The notes under the pieces are model-generated. The model was given only the letters and a program-made list of their open reading frames with translations, ran no database searches and was not told the DNA's origin. A program made the translations under genes and the position numbers. Positions 1-5,411 of a DNA stretch of 6,708 nt are shown in pieces (position 1 is the first letter of the stretch; each line of letters begins with the position of its first letter). This DNA is from an uncultured Ignavibacteria bacterium (GTDB lineage: Bacteria > Bacteroidota > Ignavibacteria > Kapaibacteriales > UBA2268): the NCBI GenBank assembly GCA_903911805.1, contig CAIWET010000350.1:1-6708 (forward strand), in the 5' to 3' direction.

Positions 1-1524
1 ATCTTCATCAAATTTTTTATAATAATTAAATAATAAATCAGATCCTGTTATCATTGCAGTAAGAGGATTTTTTAAATCATGAGCAATTATCGAAAAGAAT
101 TTATCCTTAGCTGCATTAGATACTGATAAATTATTATTAATAATTTCAATTTCTTGATTTTTCGTTGTTAAAGCCAAATTTAAATAATCTAGTTCATTAT
201 TTGCTTTAGAAATAATTTTATTTTTTTCTTCCAATATCTTATTGTCTTTTTTCTTTTGACGATAAAAATAAAATATCCATATAGAAAATATTATACCTAA
301 AAATGAAATTCCAATTAAGAAATTAAGTATAATAACTTGACTCTCTTTATCTTTGTTTAAAATCTCAATTTCTTTTTCTTTTAAATCATTTTTTCTCTTT
401 GTTTCTATTTCAGAAATTCTTTTCAATTTTTCCAAATTAAAAACAGAATCTTTAATGTCTTTAAATAACTCATGAAATTCAAGTGCTTTAGAATAGTTCC
501 CATGACGTTTATATGCATAATAAAGATTATTGTATAAATTAATTAATTCTTTTAAATTACCTATTTCCTTAGATATTTCCACAGCCTTTAAAGTAAATTC
601 GAAACCTGTTTTCAGATTTGCTTCTTTAGAAAAGCTAATTAAATTAGACTTTCTATTAATTTTAGACAAAATTGAATCTTCTGATAATGAAAAATATAAA
701 TCACCTATTCCTGCTAACCCTTGTTCAATTCCCCTTTTTTCACCCAATTCCGTAAATATATTTAATGATTTGAAATAATATTCTAATGCTTTTGCATAAT
801 CTGATTGAATTTTATAATAATAGCCAATCAATAACAGATTTCCCGCTATCCCACTTTTATCATCAAGTTCTTCGCACATTTTGAGAGCTTTGAAATTATA
901 TTCAAGTGCTATTGGCAACTCACCAAGACAACATTTAACAAGACCAATCCATCCAAAATTCTTTGCTATACCTTCTTTATCTTTAAGCTTTTCGTTTAAA
1001 GATAAAGCTTTATTATAATATTCTAAAGCTCTTGAATAATCTCCAAGTGATTTATAAACAATTCCAATATAACCTAATACGCTAGTAATTCCAATATTAT
1101 CATCTAATCCCTCATAAATTTTCAATGATTTGTCATAATGTTCCAAAGCTTTAGGATAGTTTGATATTGCAGAGTGGCTCATTCCCAATCTTAATAAAGT
1201 ATTAGCTATACCTTTATTCCAGTTAAGTGCTTTAGCTGACTGCAATCCTTGTTCACCAAACTTTATTCCTTCTTCAGGATTTATTTTAAAATATTCTAAA
1301 CATAATTGATTAAGTAAATTTACTTTATTGGTATCTTCCTTAGATTTTGGCAGTTCATGTAAAAGAGAGTCTATTTTTGATTGACCTCTTTGTTCGTTTA
1401 AACAGAATGTTGTATTAAAAATCATAAATGAAAAGAATAAAAGAATTGATTTTGTAATTTTTCTTACCCTATTTATATTATCAAATAATTTACTTATATT
1501 CAAATCACTAAAACTTTTAATCAT
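1..1524 (-). CDS. TPR-repeat sensor histidine kinase, C-terminus cut by window edge
   Basis: Open from an ATG at 1524 to the window edge, 508 residues, no internal stop; a TAG three codons upstream fixes the start at or next to this ATG. Residues about 22-42 are hydrophobic (N-terminal membrane anchor or signal). Residues about 65-355 form TPR repeats of the Bacteroidota kinase type, with recurring motifs such as YPKALEHYDKSLKIYE and YSRALEYYNKALSLNE. A membrane segment spans about 397-421, followed by a polar, probably coiled-coil linker (about 424-470). The HisKA box FFSIIAHDLKNPL carries the phospho-acceptor His482. The ATP-binding HATPase domain should lie beyond position 1. It probably autophosphorylates and passes phosphate to a response regulator not seen here; the signal is unknown. 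It is divergent from the molybdenum cofactor operon, and nothing shows a functional link. No clear Shine-Dalgarno sequence precedes it. Confidence 0.93.
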   Translation of the reverse strand, partial: MIKSFSDLNISKLFDNINRVRKITKSILLFFSFMIFNTTFCLNEQRGQSKIDSLLHELPKSKEDTNKVNLLNQLCLEYFKINPEEGIKFGEQGLQSAKALNWNKGIANTLLRLGMSHSAISNYPKALEHYDKSLKIYEGLDDNIGITSVLGYIGIVYKSLGDYSRALEYYNKALSLNEKLKDKEGIAKNFGWIGLVKCCLGELPIALEYNFKALKMCEELDDKSGIAGNLLLIGYYYKIQSDYAKALEYYFKSLNIFTELGEKRGIEQGLAGIGDLYFSLSEDSILSKINRKSNLISFSKEANLKTGFEFTLKAVEISKEIGNLKELINLYNNLYYAYKRHGNYSKALEFHELFKDIKDSVFNLEKLKRISEIETKRKNDLKEKEIEILNKDKESQVIILNFLIGISFLGIIFSIWIFYFYRQKKKDNKILEEKNKIISKANNELDYLNLALTTKNQEIEIINNNLSVSNAAKDKFFSIIAHDLKNPLTAMITGSDLLFNYYKKFDED

Positions 1525-1569
1525 CAATTTCTAAAAAACAAAGTAATAAAATCATTATTTTCATCATTA

Positions 1570-1577
1570 CAAATTTA
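1570..1577 (-). promoter_or_regulatory. Candidate -7 promoter element for the sensor kinase
   Basis: On the minus strand this reads TAAATTTG, an exact match to the Bacteroidetes -7 consensus TAnnTTTG, about 45 bases before the kinase start codon. I find no good TTTG -33 element at the expected distance, and the region is very AT-rich, so a chance match is possible. Confidence 0.35.
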
Positions 1578-1711
1578 AGTATTATTATTGAAATAATAGT
1601 TTTAATTAACTTTTTTCAATTATTATTTATTTATTCCTTATAAAAATTCAAAATTTTAAACTTATTAAACACTAAGAATTTTATCATTATTTGAAGCATA
1701 TTACATAAACT

Positions 1712-1727
1712 TTTGTGATTACACAAA
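1712..1727. promoter_or_regulatory. FNR-like inverted repeat, candidate operator
   Basis: TTTGTG-ATTA-CACAAA is a perfect 6-base inverted repeat with a 4-base spacer. The geometry of two half-sites around N4 is that of FNR/DNR-type sites (TTGAT-N4-ATCAA), not of E. coli CRP, whose half-sites lie further apart. Its left arm contains the TTTG -33 element of the rightward promoter, so binding should affect initiation. The Crp/Fnr-family protein at 5412-5984 is a candidate binder, by inference only. Flanking copies of AAACTTTT at 1707-1714 and 1725-1732 form a direct repeat partly overlapping the arms. Confidence 0.45.
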
Positions 1728-1742
1728 CTTTTCTTAATTTTG
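1712..1742 (+). promoter_or_regulatory. Bacteroidetes-type promoter for the moa operon
   Basis: The -33 element TTTG is at 1712-1715 and the -7 element TAATTTTG at 1735-1742, matching TAnnTTTG exactly with a 19-base spacer, which fits the known Bacteroidetes sigma factor consensus. Transcription would start near 1746-1750, exactly where the first paired strand of the leader RNA begins, which strengthens both calls. Confidence 0.65.
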
Positions 1743-1745
1743 TAA

Positions 1746-1847
1746 TTGAAACTCCGAGTTACTTTGCCTAAGTTTATAAATATGGCAATTTAACCGATAG
1801 GGTTGAGCCGGAAACAGTTTAGCCTGCCACTTTGCAAAGGAGTTCAA
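1746..1847 (+). ncRNA. Candidate riboswitch aptamer, Moco/Tuco-like
   Basis: The two ends pair: 1746-1754 with 1840-1847 (one bulged base) and CTTTGC 1762-1767 with GCAAAG 1834-1839, separated by a 7-base bulge. Inside, GGC 1784-1786 with GCC 1807-1809 and TTAACC 1790-1795 with GGTTGA 1801-1806 form a bulged arm with loop GATAG. A small possible hairpin lies at 1810-1824, followed by TGCCAC at 1825-1830. The order GGC..AACCGATAGGGTT..GCCG..ACA..TGCCAC resembles, from memory, the Moco riboswitch of the E. coli moaA leader, and the downstream genes are moaA and moaC. No covariance search was run, so class membership is an inference; the helices themselves are visible. The ligand may be the molybdenum or tungsten cofactor or a pathway intermediate. 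Confidence 0.6.
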
Positions 1848-1895
1848 TTCATTTATGATTTAATATTTCTATATTAAATCCTGAATTCTTTGCAA
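1832..1895 (+). promoter_or_regulatory. Antiterminator hairpin of the riboswitch
   Basis: TTGCAAAG 1832-1839 pairs with CTTTGCAA 1888-1895, AATTCA 1846-1851 with TGAATT 1882-1887, and GATTTAATAT 1857-1866 with ATATTAAATC 1871-1880 around a TTCT loop. The total is 24 pairs with short bulges. It uses the same GCAAAG that closes the aptamer and the same 1876-1887 strand needed by the terminator, so it excludes both. Confidence 0.7.
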
Positions 1896-1915
1896 TTTGG
1901 GATTTTTTAATTTTT
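1876..1915 (+). terminator. Riboswitch-controlled intrinsic terminator
   Basis: AAATCCTGAATT 1876-1887 pairs with AATTTGGGATTT 1894-1905 (12 pairs, two of them G-U) around the loop CTTTGC. T-rich sequence follows: T1906-1908, then five more T at 1911-1915. It lies within the leader, upstream of the first gene's ribosome binding site. It can form only when the antiterminator does not, that is, when the aptamer holds GCAAAG. Confidence 0.65.
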
Positions 1916-1920
1916 AAATT

Positions 1921-1924
1921 GGAG
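1921..1924 (+). promoter_or_regulatory. Ribosome binding site of the CMD-family gene
   Basis: GGAG lies 8 bases before the ATG at 1933 and after the terminator T-tract. The switch therefore seems to act on transcription rather than by hiding this site. Confidence 0.65.
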
Positions 1925-1932
1925 ATATTAAA

Positions 1933-2250
1933 ATGGCAGTTCCCAAAAGATACCGAATGTTTCAGGAAAATTATCCTGAAGTAGCTGAAAATTACGAAAA
2001 AATGAATGATGCCGTTCATAAAGCTGGTCCACTTGATGAAAAAACAAGAGCATTAATTAAACTTGCCGTTTCAACTGGAGCAAGATTCGAAGGTTCAGTT
2101 CACTCCCACGCAAGAAAAGCATTAAAGGCTGGTTGCACTCCTGAAGAAATCCGTCATACTGTAATGATTTCTTTGCCAACAATTGGGTTGCCCTCGATGA
2201 TGGCAGCATTAAGCTGGGTGGATGAAGTGATGGAGCCAAAAAATGATTAG
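1933..2250 (+). CDS. Carboxymuconolactone decarboxylase (CMD)/AhpD-like protein
   Basis: A 105-residue single-domain protein, the normal size for small CMD-family members. The core includes LDEKTRALIKLAVSTGARFE (residues 34-53), then EGSVHSHARKALKAGCTPEEI (53-73) and a hydrophobic C-terminal helix. Redox-active AhpD relatives carry ExxCxxxH or CxxC at this helix; here the motif reads E53-G-S55-V-H57-S-H59, so Ser replaces the usual Cys. Cys68 lies outside the motif. Peroxidase or disulfide chemistry of the AhpD kind is therefore doubtful; Glu53, His57 and His59 could still bind a substrate or metal. It is first in the operon behind the riboswitch, and its stop overlaps the next start by 8 bases (ATGATTAG). 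The family call is secure from the sequence; the substrate and its role beside Moco genes are unknown. Confidence 0.88.
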   Translation: MAVPKRYRMFQENYPEVAENYEKMNDAVHKAGPLDEKTRALIKLAVSTGARFEGSVHSHARKALKAGCTPEEIRHTVMISLPTIGLPSMMAALSWVDEVMEPKND

Positions 2251-2770
2251 TACTCTTTTAGATTTGTTTTTATCATTTCTAAAGGTAGGTTCCTTCTCCT
2301 TTGGTGGAGCATATTCATTGATTCCTTTGATTGAATCTGAAGTTGTTATAAATCATCAATGGATGACAAACGAAGAATTTTTAAAAATCTTGGGAATCGT
2401 CGAAGCAATTCCGGGTGCAATTTCAATAAAATTTGCTACATATACTGGATATAAAGTGGCTGGAATACCTGGTGCATTAGCTGCTAATCTTGGAAATCTT
2501 ATAACACCAGCGATACTAATTTTAACAGTATTTTATTTTTACCAAAAATTTGAAAATAATGTTTATTTTATGAGGGCATTCAATGCTATAAAGTATGCAG
2601 TGATAGGTATGATAATAGCAGTAATGGCAAAATATTTCATTAATGCTTTTGCTGATTATAAAAATTTAATTTTCGTTTTAGGTGGGTTTGCTTTAGTTTA
2701 TTTTGCTAAATCTAATCCATTCTTAATAATTAGTGGCACTGCGATTTTAGGAATGATAATTTACAAATGA
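2243..2770 (+). CDS. ChrA-type (chromate ion transporter family) half-size membrane protein
   Basis: 175 residues, a single ChrA domain. It carries the family hallmarks FLKVGSFSFGGAYSLIPLIE near the N-terminus, W-MTNEEFL (about 40-47), EAIPGAISIKFATYTGYKVA (about 54-73), then GIPGALAANLGNLITPA. About five or six hydrophobic segments follow to the C-terminus. Family members move oxyanions such as chromate across the inner membrane. Short single-domain members usually occur as adjacent pairs working as a heterodimer; only one half is present here, so it may act as a homodimer or have a partner elsewhere. GGAG at 2232-2235 lies 7 bases before the ATG. It overlaps the CMD gene by 8 bases and moaA by 4 (ATGA), so it is translated with the Moco genes. 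Molybdate and tungstate resemble chromate, so a role in their transport is an attractive inference, not shown. Confidence 0.85.
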   Translation: MISTLLDLFLSFLKVGSFSFGGAYSLIPLIESEVVINHQWMTNEEFLKILGIVEAIPGAISIKFATYTGYKVAGIPGALAANLGNLITPAILILTVFYFYQKFENNVYFMRAFNAIKYAVIGMIIAVMAKYFINAFADYKNLIFVLGGFALVYFAKSNPFLIISGTAILGMIIYK

Positions 2771-3747
2771 AATTAATTGATAAACATAATAGAGTCCATA
2801 ATTATTTGAGATTTTCAATCACAGGAAATTGCAATCTTTCGTGCCTTTATTGTAATCCGGATAAAAAGAAAAATTACAAAAAAGATTCATTATCAAAAAA
2901 TCAAATACTAAAAATTATCGAGCTATTTTTCAAATCAGGTATAACAAAATTACGTTTAACCGGGGGAGAGCCGCTATTAAGAGATGATTTTGATGAATTG
3001 ATTATTGGTATTTATGAACTAAATAAGTCTTATAAAGCAGAGCTTGGAATTACAACTAATGGAATTTTACTTGATAAAAAAGCTCAACTATTGTCTGATT
3101 GTGGAGTTAAGAGTATCAATATAAGCTTGGATTCTTTGAATATTGAAAAATTTAAAGAAATAGCAGGAAATGATAAATTAATCAGAACAATTGATGCAAT
3201 CAACAATCTAAAAGAATATTCTAATATTTCACCTAAGATTAATACTGTTTTGATAAAAGGAAAAAATGATAATGAAATTTTCGATTTTGTTGATTTAAGT
3301 ATTAAGAATGAAATTCCCGTTAGATTTATTGAATTTATGCCATTTAGTAAAAATGAGTGGAGAGATGAGCAGTTTATTCCATATTCTGAAATGATAGAAA
3401 AAATCGCATCTAAATATGATCTTATTAGAGCTGCTGACGAAAGCTCAGTGGCTAAGTACTTTAATATTGCAGGAACAAAAGCAAAAATTGGTTTTATTAG
3501 TTCAATTTCAGAGCATTTTTGCGGAAATTGCAATCGTTTGAGAATCACCAATGACGGCAAAATGAAACTTTGTTTATTCTCAAAAGGAAATGATATATTG
3601 GATTTGAAAACGATAATTGAAAGTCAATCCATTGAAGATGCACAATTGTCGATAAATAACTTCTTGCAAGTAAAGCATCAAGAACACCCAAGTGTTAATG
3701 AATTGAAAATACTAAAAATGAATGATATGTTAGAAATTGGAGGTTAA
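2767..3747 (+). CDS. moaA: GTP 3',8-cyclase MoaA (molybdenum cofactor synthesis, step 1)
   Basis: 326 residues, the usual MoaA length. It is a radical-SAM enzyme that rearranges GTP to 3',8-cyclo-GTP, the first cofactor step. The N-terminal [4Fe-4S] motif CX3CX2C is Cys22, Cys26 and Cys29; the SAM-binding GGEP is at 66-69; the second cluster motif CX2CX13C is Cys252, Cys255 and Cys269 with the NRLR signature after it. The chain ends in Gly-Gly, the conserved MoaA tail needed for activity. All key residues are present. The start overlaps the transporter stop by 4 bases and has no strong ribosome binding site of its own, suggesting translational coupling. moaC begins 3 bases after its stop. The identification is firm. 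Confidence 0.97.
   Translation: MKLIDKHNRVHNYLRFSITGNCNLSCLYCNPDKKKNYKKDSLSKNQILKIIELFFKSGITKLRLTGGEPLLRDDFDELIIGIYELNKSYKAELGITTNGILLDKKAQLLSDCGVKSINISLDSLNIEKFKEIAGNDKLIRTIDAINNLKEYSNISPKINTVLIKGKNDNEIFDFVDLSIKNEIPVRFIEFMPFSKNEWRDEQFIPYSEMIEKIASKYDLIRAADESSVAKYFNIAGTKAKIGFISSISEHFCGNCNRLRITNDGKMKLCLFSKGNDILDLKTIIESQSIEDAQLSINNFLQVKHQEHPSVNELKILKMNDMLEIGG
3739..3743 (+). promoter_or_regulatory. moaC ribosome binding site inside the MoaA Gly-Gly codons
   Basis: GGAGG lies 7 bases before the moaC ATG at 3751. It is formed by the last two sense codons of moaA, GGA and GGT, which encode its conserved C-terminal Gly-Gly. One stretch thus serves as both the catalytic tail and the ribosome binding site. 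Confidence 0.75.
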
Positions 3748-3750
3748 AAA

Positions 3751-4221
3751 ATGTTAACGCATATAAATGAAAATGGCAAGTCGAATATGGTTGATGTATC
3801 AGATAAAACAGAAACGATAAGAACAGCCTCGGCTTATGCTGAAGTGAAATTGAACGAAGAAATAATTCATCAAATAATTGAAAATCAGAATAAAAAAGGT
3901 GATGTATTAGCTGTTGCTAAAATTGCAGGAATTCAAGGAGCAAAAAAAACTTCAGAGTTAATTCCTTTGTGCCATAATATTTTGATTGATGTCGTTGATA
4001 TTAATTTTGAAATTGATAAAGATAATTCAATTATTAAGATATTTACTTTTGCTAAAACTACCTCAAAAACAGGTATTGAAATGGAAGCAATAACTGCGGC
4101 TTCGATTACAGCTATTACTATTTACGATATGTGTAAAGCTATGTCCAAGAAAATAGAAATCCATAGTATTAGATTGTTATCTAAAACTGGTGGAAAAAGC
4201 GGAGATTATAAATATGAATAA
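3751..4221 (+). CDS. moaC: Cyclic pyranopterin monophosphate synthase MoaC
   Basis: 156 residues, close to the usual length of about 160. It turns 3',8-cyclo-GTP from MoaA into cyclic pyranopterin monophosphate. Visible hallmarks in order: LTHINENGKSNMVDVSDK (2-19), KGDVLAVAKIAGIQGAKKTS (49-68), ELIPLCH (69-75), KTGIEMEAITAASITAIT, YDMCKA (125-130) and LLSKTGGKSGDY near the end. His75 and Lys129 correspond to the catalytic His and Lys of the E. coli enzyme (numbered 77 and 131 there). It follows moaA by 3 bases and overlaps the MOSC gene by 8 bases (ATGAATAA). The call is firm. Confidence 0.97.
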   Translation: MLTHINENGKSNMVDVSDKTETIRTASAYAEVKLNEEIIHQIIENQNKKGDVLAVAKIAGIQGAKKTSELIPLCHNILIDVVDINFEIDKDNSIIKIFTFAKTTSKTGIEMEAITAASITAITIYDMCKAMSKKIEIHSIRLLSKTGGKSGDYKYE

Positions 4222-4660
4222 CGGAAGAATTAAAGCTATTTCTATAAGCGAAAAAAAGGGTATTGTAAAGACAAATGTTGATAATGCCGAATTAATTCAA
4301 AATCACGGCATTAAGGGCGATGCTCACGCTGGAGATTGGCACAGACAAATCAGTTTGCTTGCTTTTGAATCAATCCAAAAGATAATTGACAAAGGATTAC
4401 CAGGTATAGTTCCAGGAATATTTGCTGAAAATATAACAACCGAAGGTTTTGATTTATTAAGTTTAAATATTGGTGATAAATTAACAATAGGGGAGAGCAT
4501 TCTTCTTGAAATTACTCAAATCGGCAAAGAATGCCACACCAGATGTGCAATTTACCAGCAGGCTGGTGACTGCGTTATGCCCAGAGAAGGCTATTTTGCC
4601 AAAGTTTTAAATGGTGGTAGCATAAAAGTAGGTGATGAAATAATAAAAGTTAAAGAATGA
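4214..4660 (+). CDS. Stand-alone MOSC-domain protein
   Basis: 148 residues from ATG 4214, chosen because GGAG at 4201-4204 lies 9 bases before it and the 8-base overlap with moaC matches the operon's first junction; a GTG at 4190 would add eight residues. MOSC features: HGIKGDAHAGDWHRQISLLA (31-50), a middle FAENITTEGFDL, then ECHTRCAIYQQAGDCVMPRE (106-125) and a GDEI end. Cys107, Cys111 and Cys120 lie in this motif. MOSC domains are beta-barrels related to the Moco sulfurase C-terminus and are thought to bind the cofactor or carry sulfur. Short forms like this are common in Moco operons of anaerobes and often fused to MogA/MoaB; none is fused here. The exact step is unknown. Confidence 0.9.
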   Translation: MNNGRIKAISISEKKGIVKTNVDNAELIQNHGIKGDAHAGDWHRQISLLAFESIQKIIDKGLPGIVPGIFAENITTEGFDLLSLNIGDKLTIGESILLEITQIGKECHTRCAIYQQAGDCVMPREGYFAKVLNGGSIKVGDEIIKVKE

Positions 4661-4663
4661 TTA

Positions 4664-4698
4664 AAATTGGGACTAATATTATATATTAATCCCAATTT
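4664..4698. terminator. Two-way hairpin terminator between convergent genes
   Basis: AAATTGGGA 4664-4672 pairs with TCCCAATTT 4690-4698, and the stem extends inward past one mismatch (TAATA with TATTA). It sits between the stops of the MOSC gene (4660) and the leftward flavin-binding gene (4711). Neither side has a long T-run, but both flanks are T-rich enough to serve as weak bidirectional termination. Confidence 0.7.
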
Positions 4699-4710
4699 AT
4701 GATTCTTAAA

Positions 4711-5097
4711 CTACAACATTTGTTTTGCAGATTCTACAGTAATTTCTAACACTCTAGTTAAAAATGAGAATTTTTCTTTCATGAAATTGAATTCATCGCC
4801 TTCACTAATATACCTTGCAGTTCCATCAACCAAAAAACCAGTTCCTTGATAATTATTATGTCCAATAACTTCTTTAGTGCCCAAAGTGATTTTTACTGTG
4901 TTATTCACATTTACATTTTTTTCAGTTTTCCTGAAACCATAAGCTGGAATCAGTATCCTCTGATCATCGGTAATTACAAGATAAGAATTCCAAGTGTTTG
5001 CAACGTGTACATCAACTCCCCAGGATGTGATTGATACAACGCCTTCATGTTTTAATACTTCTAAGAATTTCTCAGAAAGTTTTTTATTATCGTTCAT
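4711..5097 (-). CDS. Pyridoxamine 5'-phosphate oxidase-like flavin-binding protein
   Basis: 128 residues from the ATG at 5097. A longer reading from 5157 would add 20 residues but would overlap the upstream winged-helix gene, so the inner start is preferred. The fold signature is a short split-barrel: EKFLEVLKHEGVVSITSW at the start, WNSYLVITDDQRILIPAYGF, then NNTVKITLGTKE, GTGFLVDGTARYI and a C-terminal RVLEITVESAKQML. These match small PNPOx/flavoredoxin-like proteins that bind FMN and often act in redox or stress chemistry. True PdxH is longer, so vitamin B6 synthesis is unlikely. It sits 38 bases after a 58-residue winged-helix gene on the same strand, probably one transcript. Substrate unknown. 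Confidence 0.82.
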   Translation of the reverse strand: MNDNKKLSEKFLEVLKHEGVVSITSWGVDVHVANTWNSYLVITDDQRILIPAYGFRKTEKNVNVNNTVKITLGTKEVIGHNNYQGTGFLVDGTARYISEGDEFNFMKEKFSFLTRVLEITVESAKQML

Positions 5098-5135
5098 TTC
5101 ATTTCTTTGATAATTTGATAAATAGTAAGTTTTTA

Positions 5136-5312
5136 TTATTTTGGTTGCCAAAAACATCTTTTTGGAGATATAATTGCACCTTCATTTTTGAGGGTATTCA
5201 TAGCTTTATCAACATCTTTACGATCTAAATTTGCTAATTCAGCAATTTTACCAGCATTAAGTGGAATTCCTGCTTTATTCATTGCTTTAAGTACTTGTTC
5301 TTTGATTTCCAT
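5136..5312 (-). CDS. Small winged-helix DNA-binding protein, 58 residues
   Basis: ATG at 5312 to TAA at 5136. The chain begins MEIKEQVLKAMNKAGIPLNA, continues GKIAELANLDRKDVDKAMNT (21-40), and ends LKNEGAIISPKRCFWQPK. Helix-turn-helix-like spacing, a recognition-helix region around residues 30-42 and a short wing (EGAIISPKRCFW) fit the tiny MarR/HTH_24-like winged-helix proteins with a conserved SPKRC(Y/F)-type end, as I recall them from anaerobes and methanogens. It has no extra sensing domain; Cys53 in the wing could be a redox sensor (inference). It precedes the PNPOx-like gene by 38 bases and probably shares its transcript, so it may regulate that gene. Confidence 0.75.
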   Translation of the reverse strand: MEIKEQVLKAMNKAGIPLNAGKIAELANLDRKDVDKAMNTLKNEGAIISPKRCFWQPK

Positions 5313-5356
5313 ATAATTAAAAATAATGATTTAAAAATAATTTTTTATTCAAAATA

Positions 5357-5364
5357 CAAAGTTA
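5357..5364 (-). promoter_or_regulatory. Candidate -7 promoter element for the winged-helix/PNPOx pair
   Basis: Reads TAACTTTG on the minus strand, an exact TAnnTTTG match about 45 bases before the start at 5312. No clear TTTG -33 element is found, so the promoter is only likely. Confidence 0.4.
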
Positions 5365-5380
5365 CTTATTAATTCCCATA

Positions 5381-5401
5381 ATAAAAATTAAACTAGTTTA
5401 A
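5381..5401 (-). terminator. Possible weak terminator after the Crp/Fnr-family gene
   Basis: TTAAACTAGTTTAA at 5388-5401 is a perfect palindrome able to form a 5-pair hairpin with a CTAG loop. On the minus strand it is followed by TTTTTAT. The stem is short and AT-rich, so termination would be weak; it could instead be a protein-binding site. Confidence 0.35.
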
Positions 5402-5411
5402 GAAATGATCG

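Larger units (their letters stand above)
1525..1932. other. Divergent intergenic region with promoters and leader RNA
   Basis: This 408-base stretch separates the kinase (leftward) from the cofactor operon (rightward). It holds a candidate kinase promoter near 1570, an inverted repeat and promoter at 1712-1742, and a structured leader RNA from about 1746 to 1915. Between about 1578 and 1706 I see only AT-rich sequence with no recognisable gene or structure. Confidence 0.8.

Noticed and set aside
530..778. Plus-strand reading frame inside the sensor kinase region.
   Set aside because: It is antisense to the TPR region of the kinase, which is open over the full 508 codons with clear repeat motifs.
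1830..1839. CTTTGCAAAG palindrome as a protein operator.
   Set aside because: Both halves are better explained by the alternative RNA pairings with 1762-1767 and 1888-1893; operator use is not excluded but has no independent support.
1746..1847. Cobalamin, SAH or c-di-GMP riboswitch.
   Set aside because: Short similarities exist (for example ACTCCGAG to SAH leaders), but the defining core blocks of those classes are missing and the downstream genes do not fit.
3084..3560. A 158-codon minus-strand reading frame inside moaA.
   Set aside because: It lies fully antisense to a certain gene with all catalytic motifs, and its product matches no family I know; it is a shadow frame.
4190..4213. GTG start adding eight residues to the MOSC protein.
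   Set aside because: The ATG at 4214 has a better-placed GGAG and gives the same 8-base overlap seen at the first operon junction.
5098..5157. Longer N-terminus for the PNPOx-like protein.
   Set aside because: The extra 20 residues overlap the end of the winged-helix gene in another frame and do not look like part of the domain.
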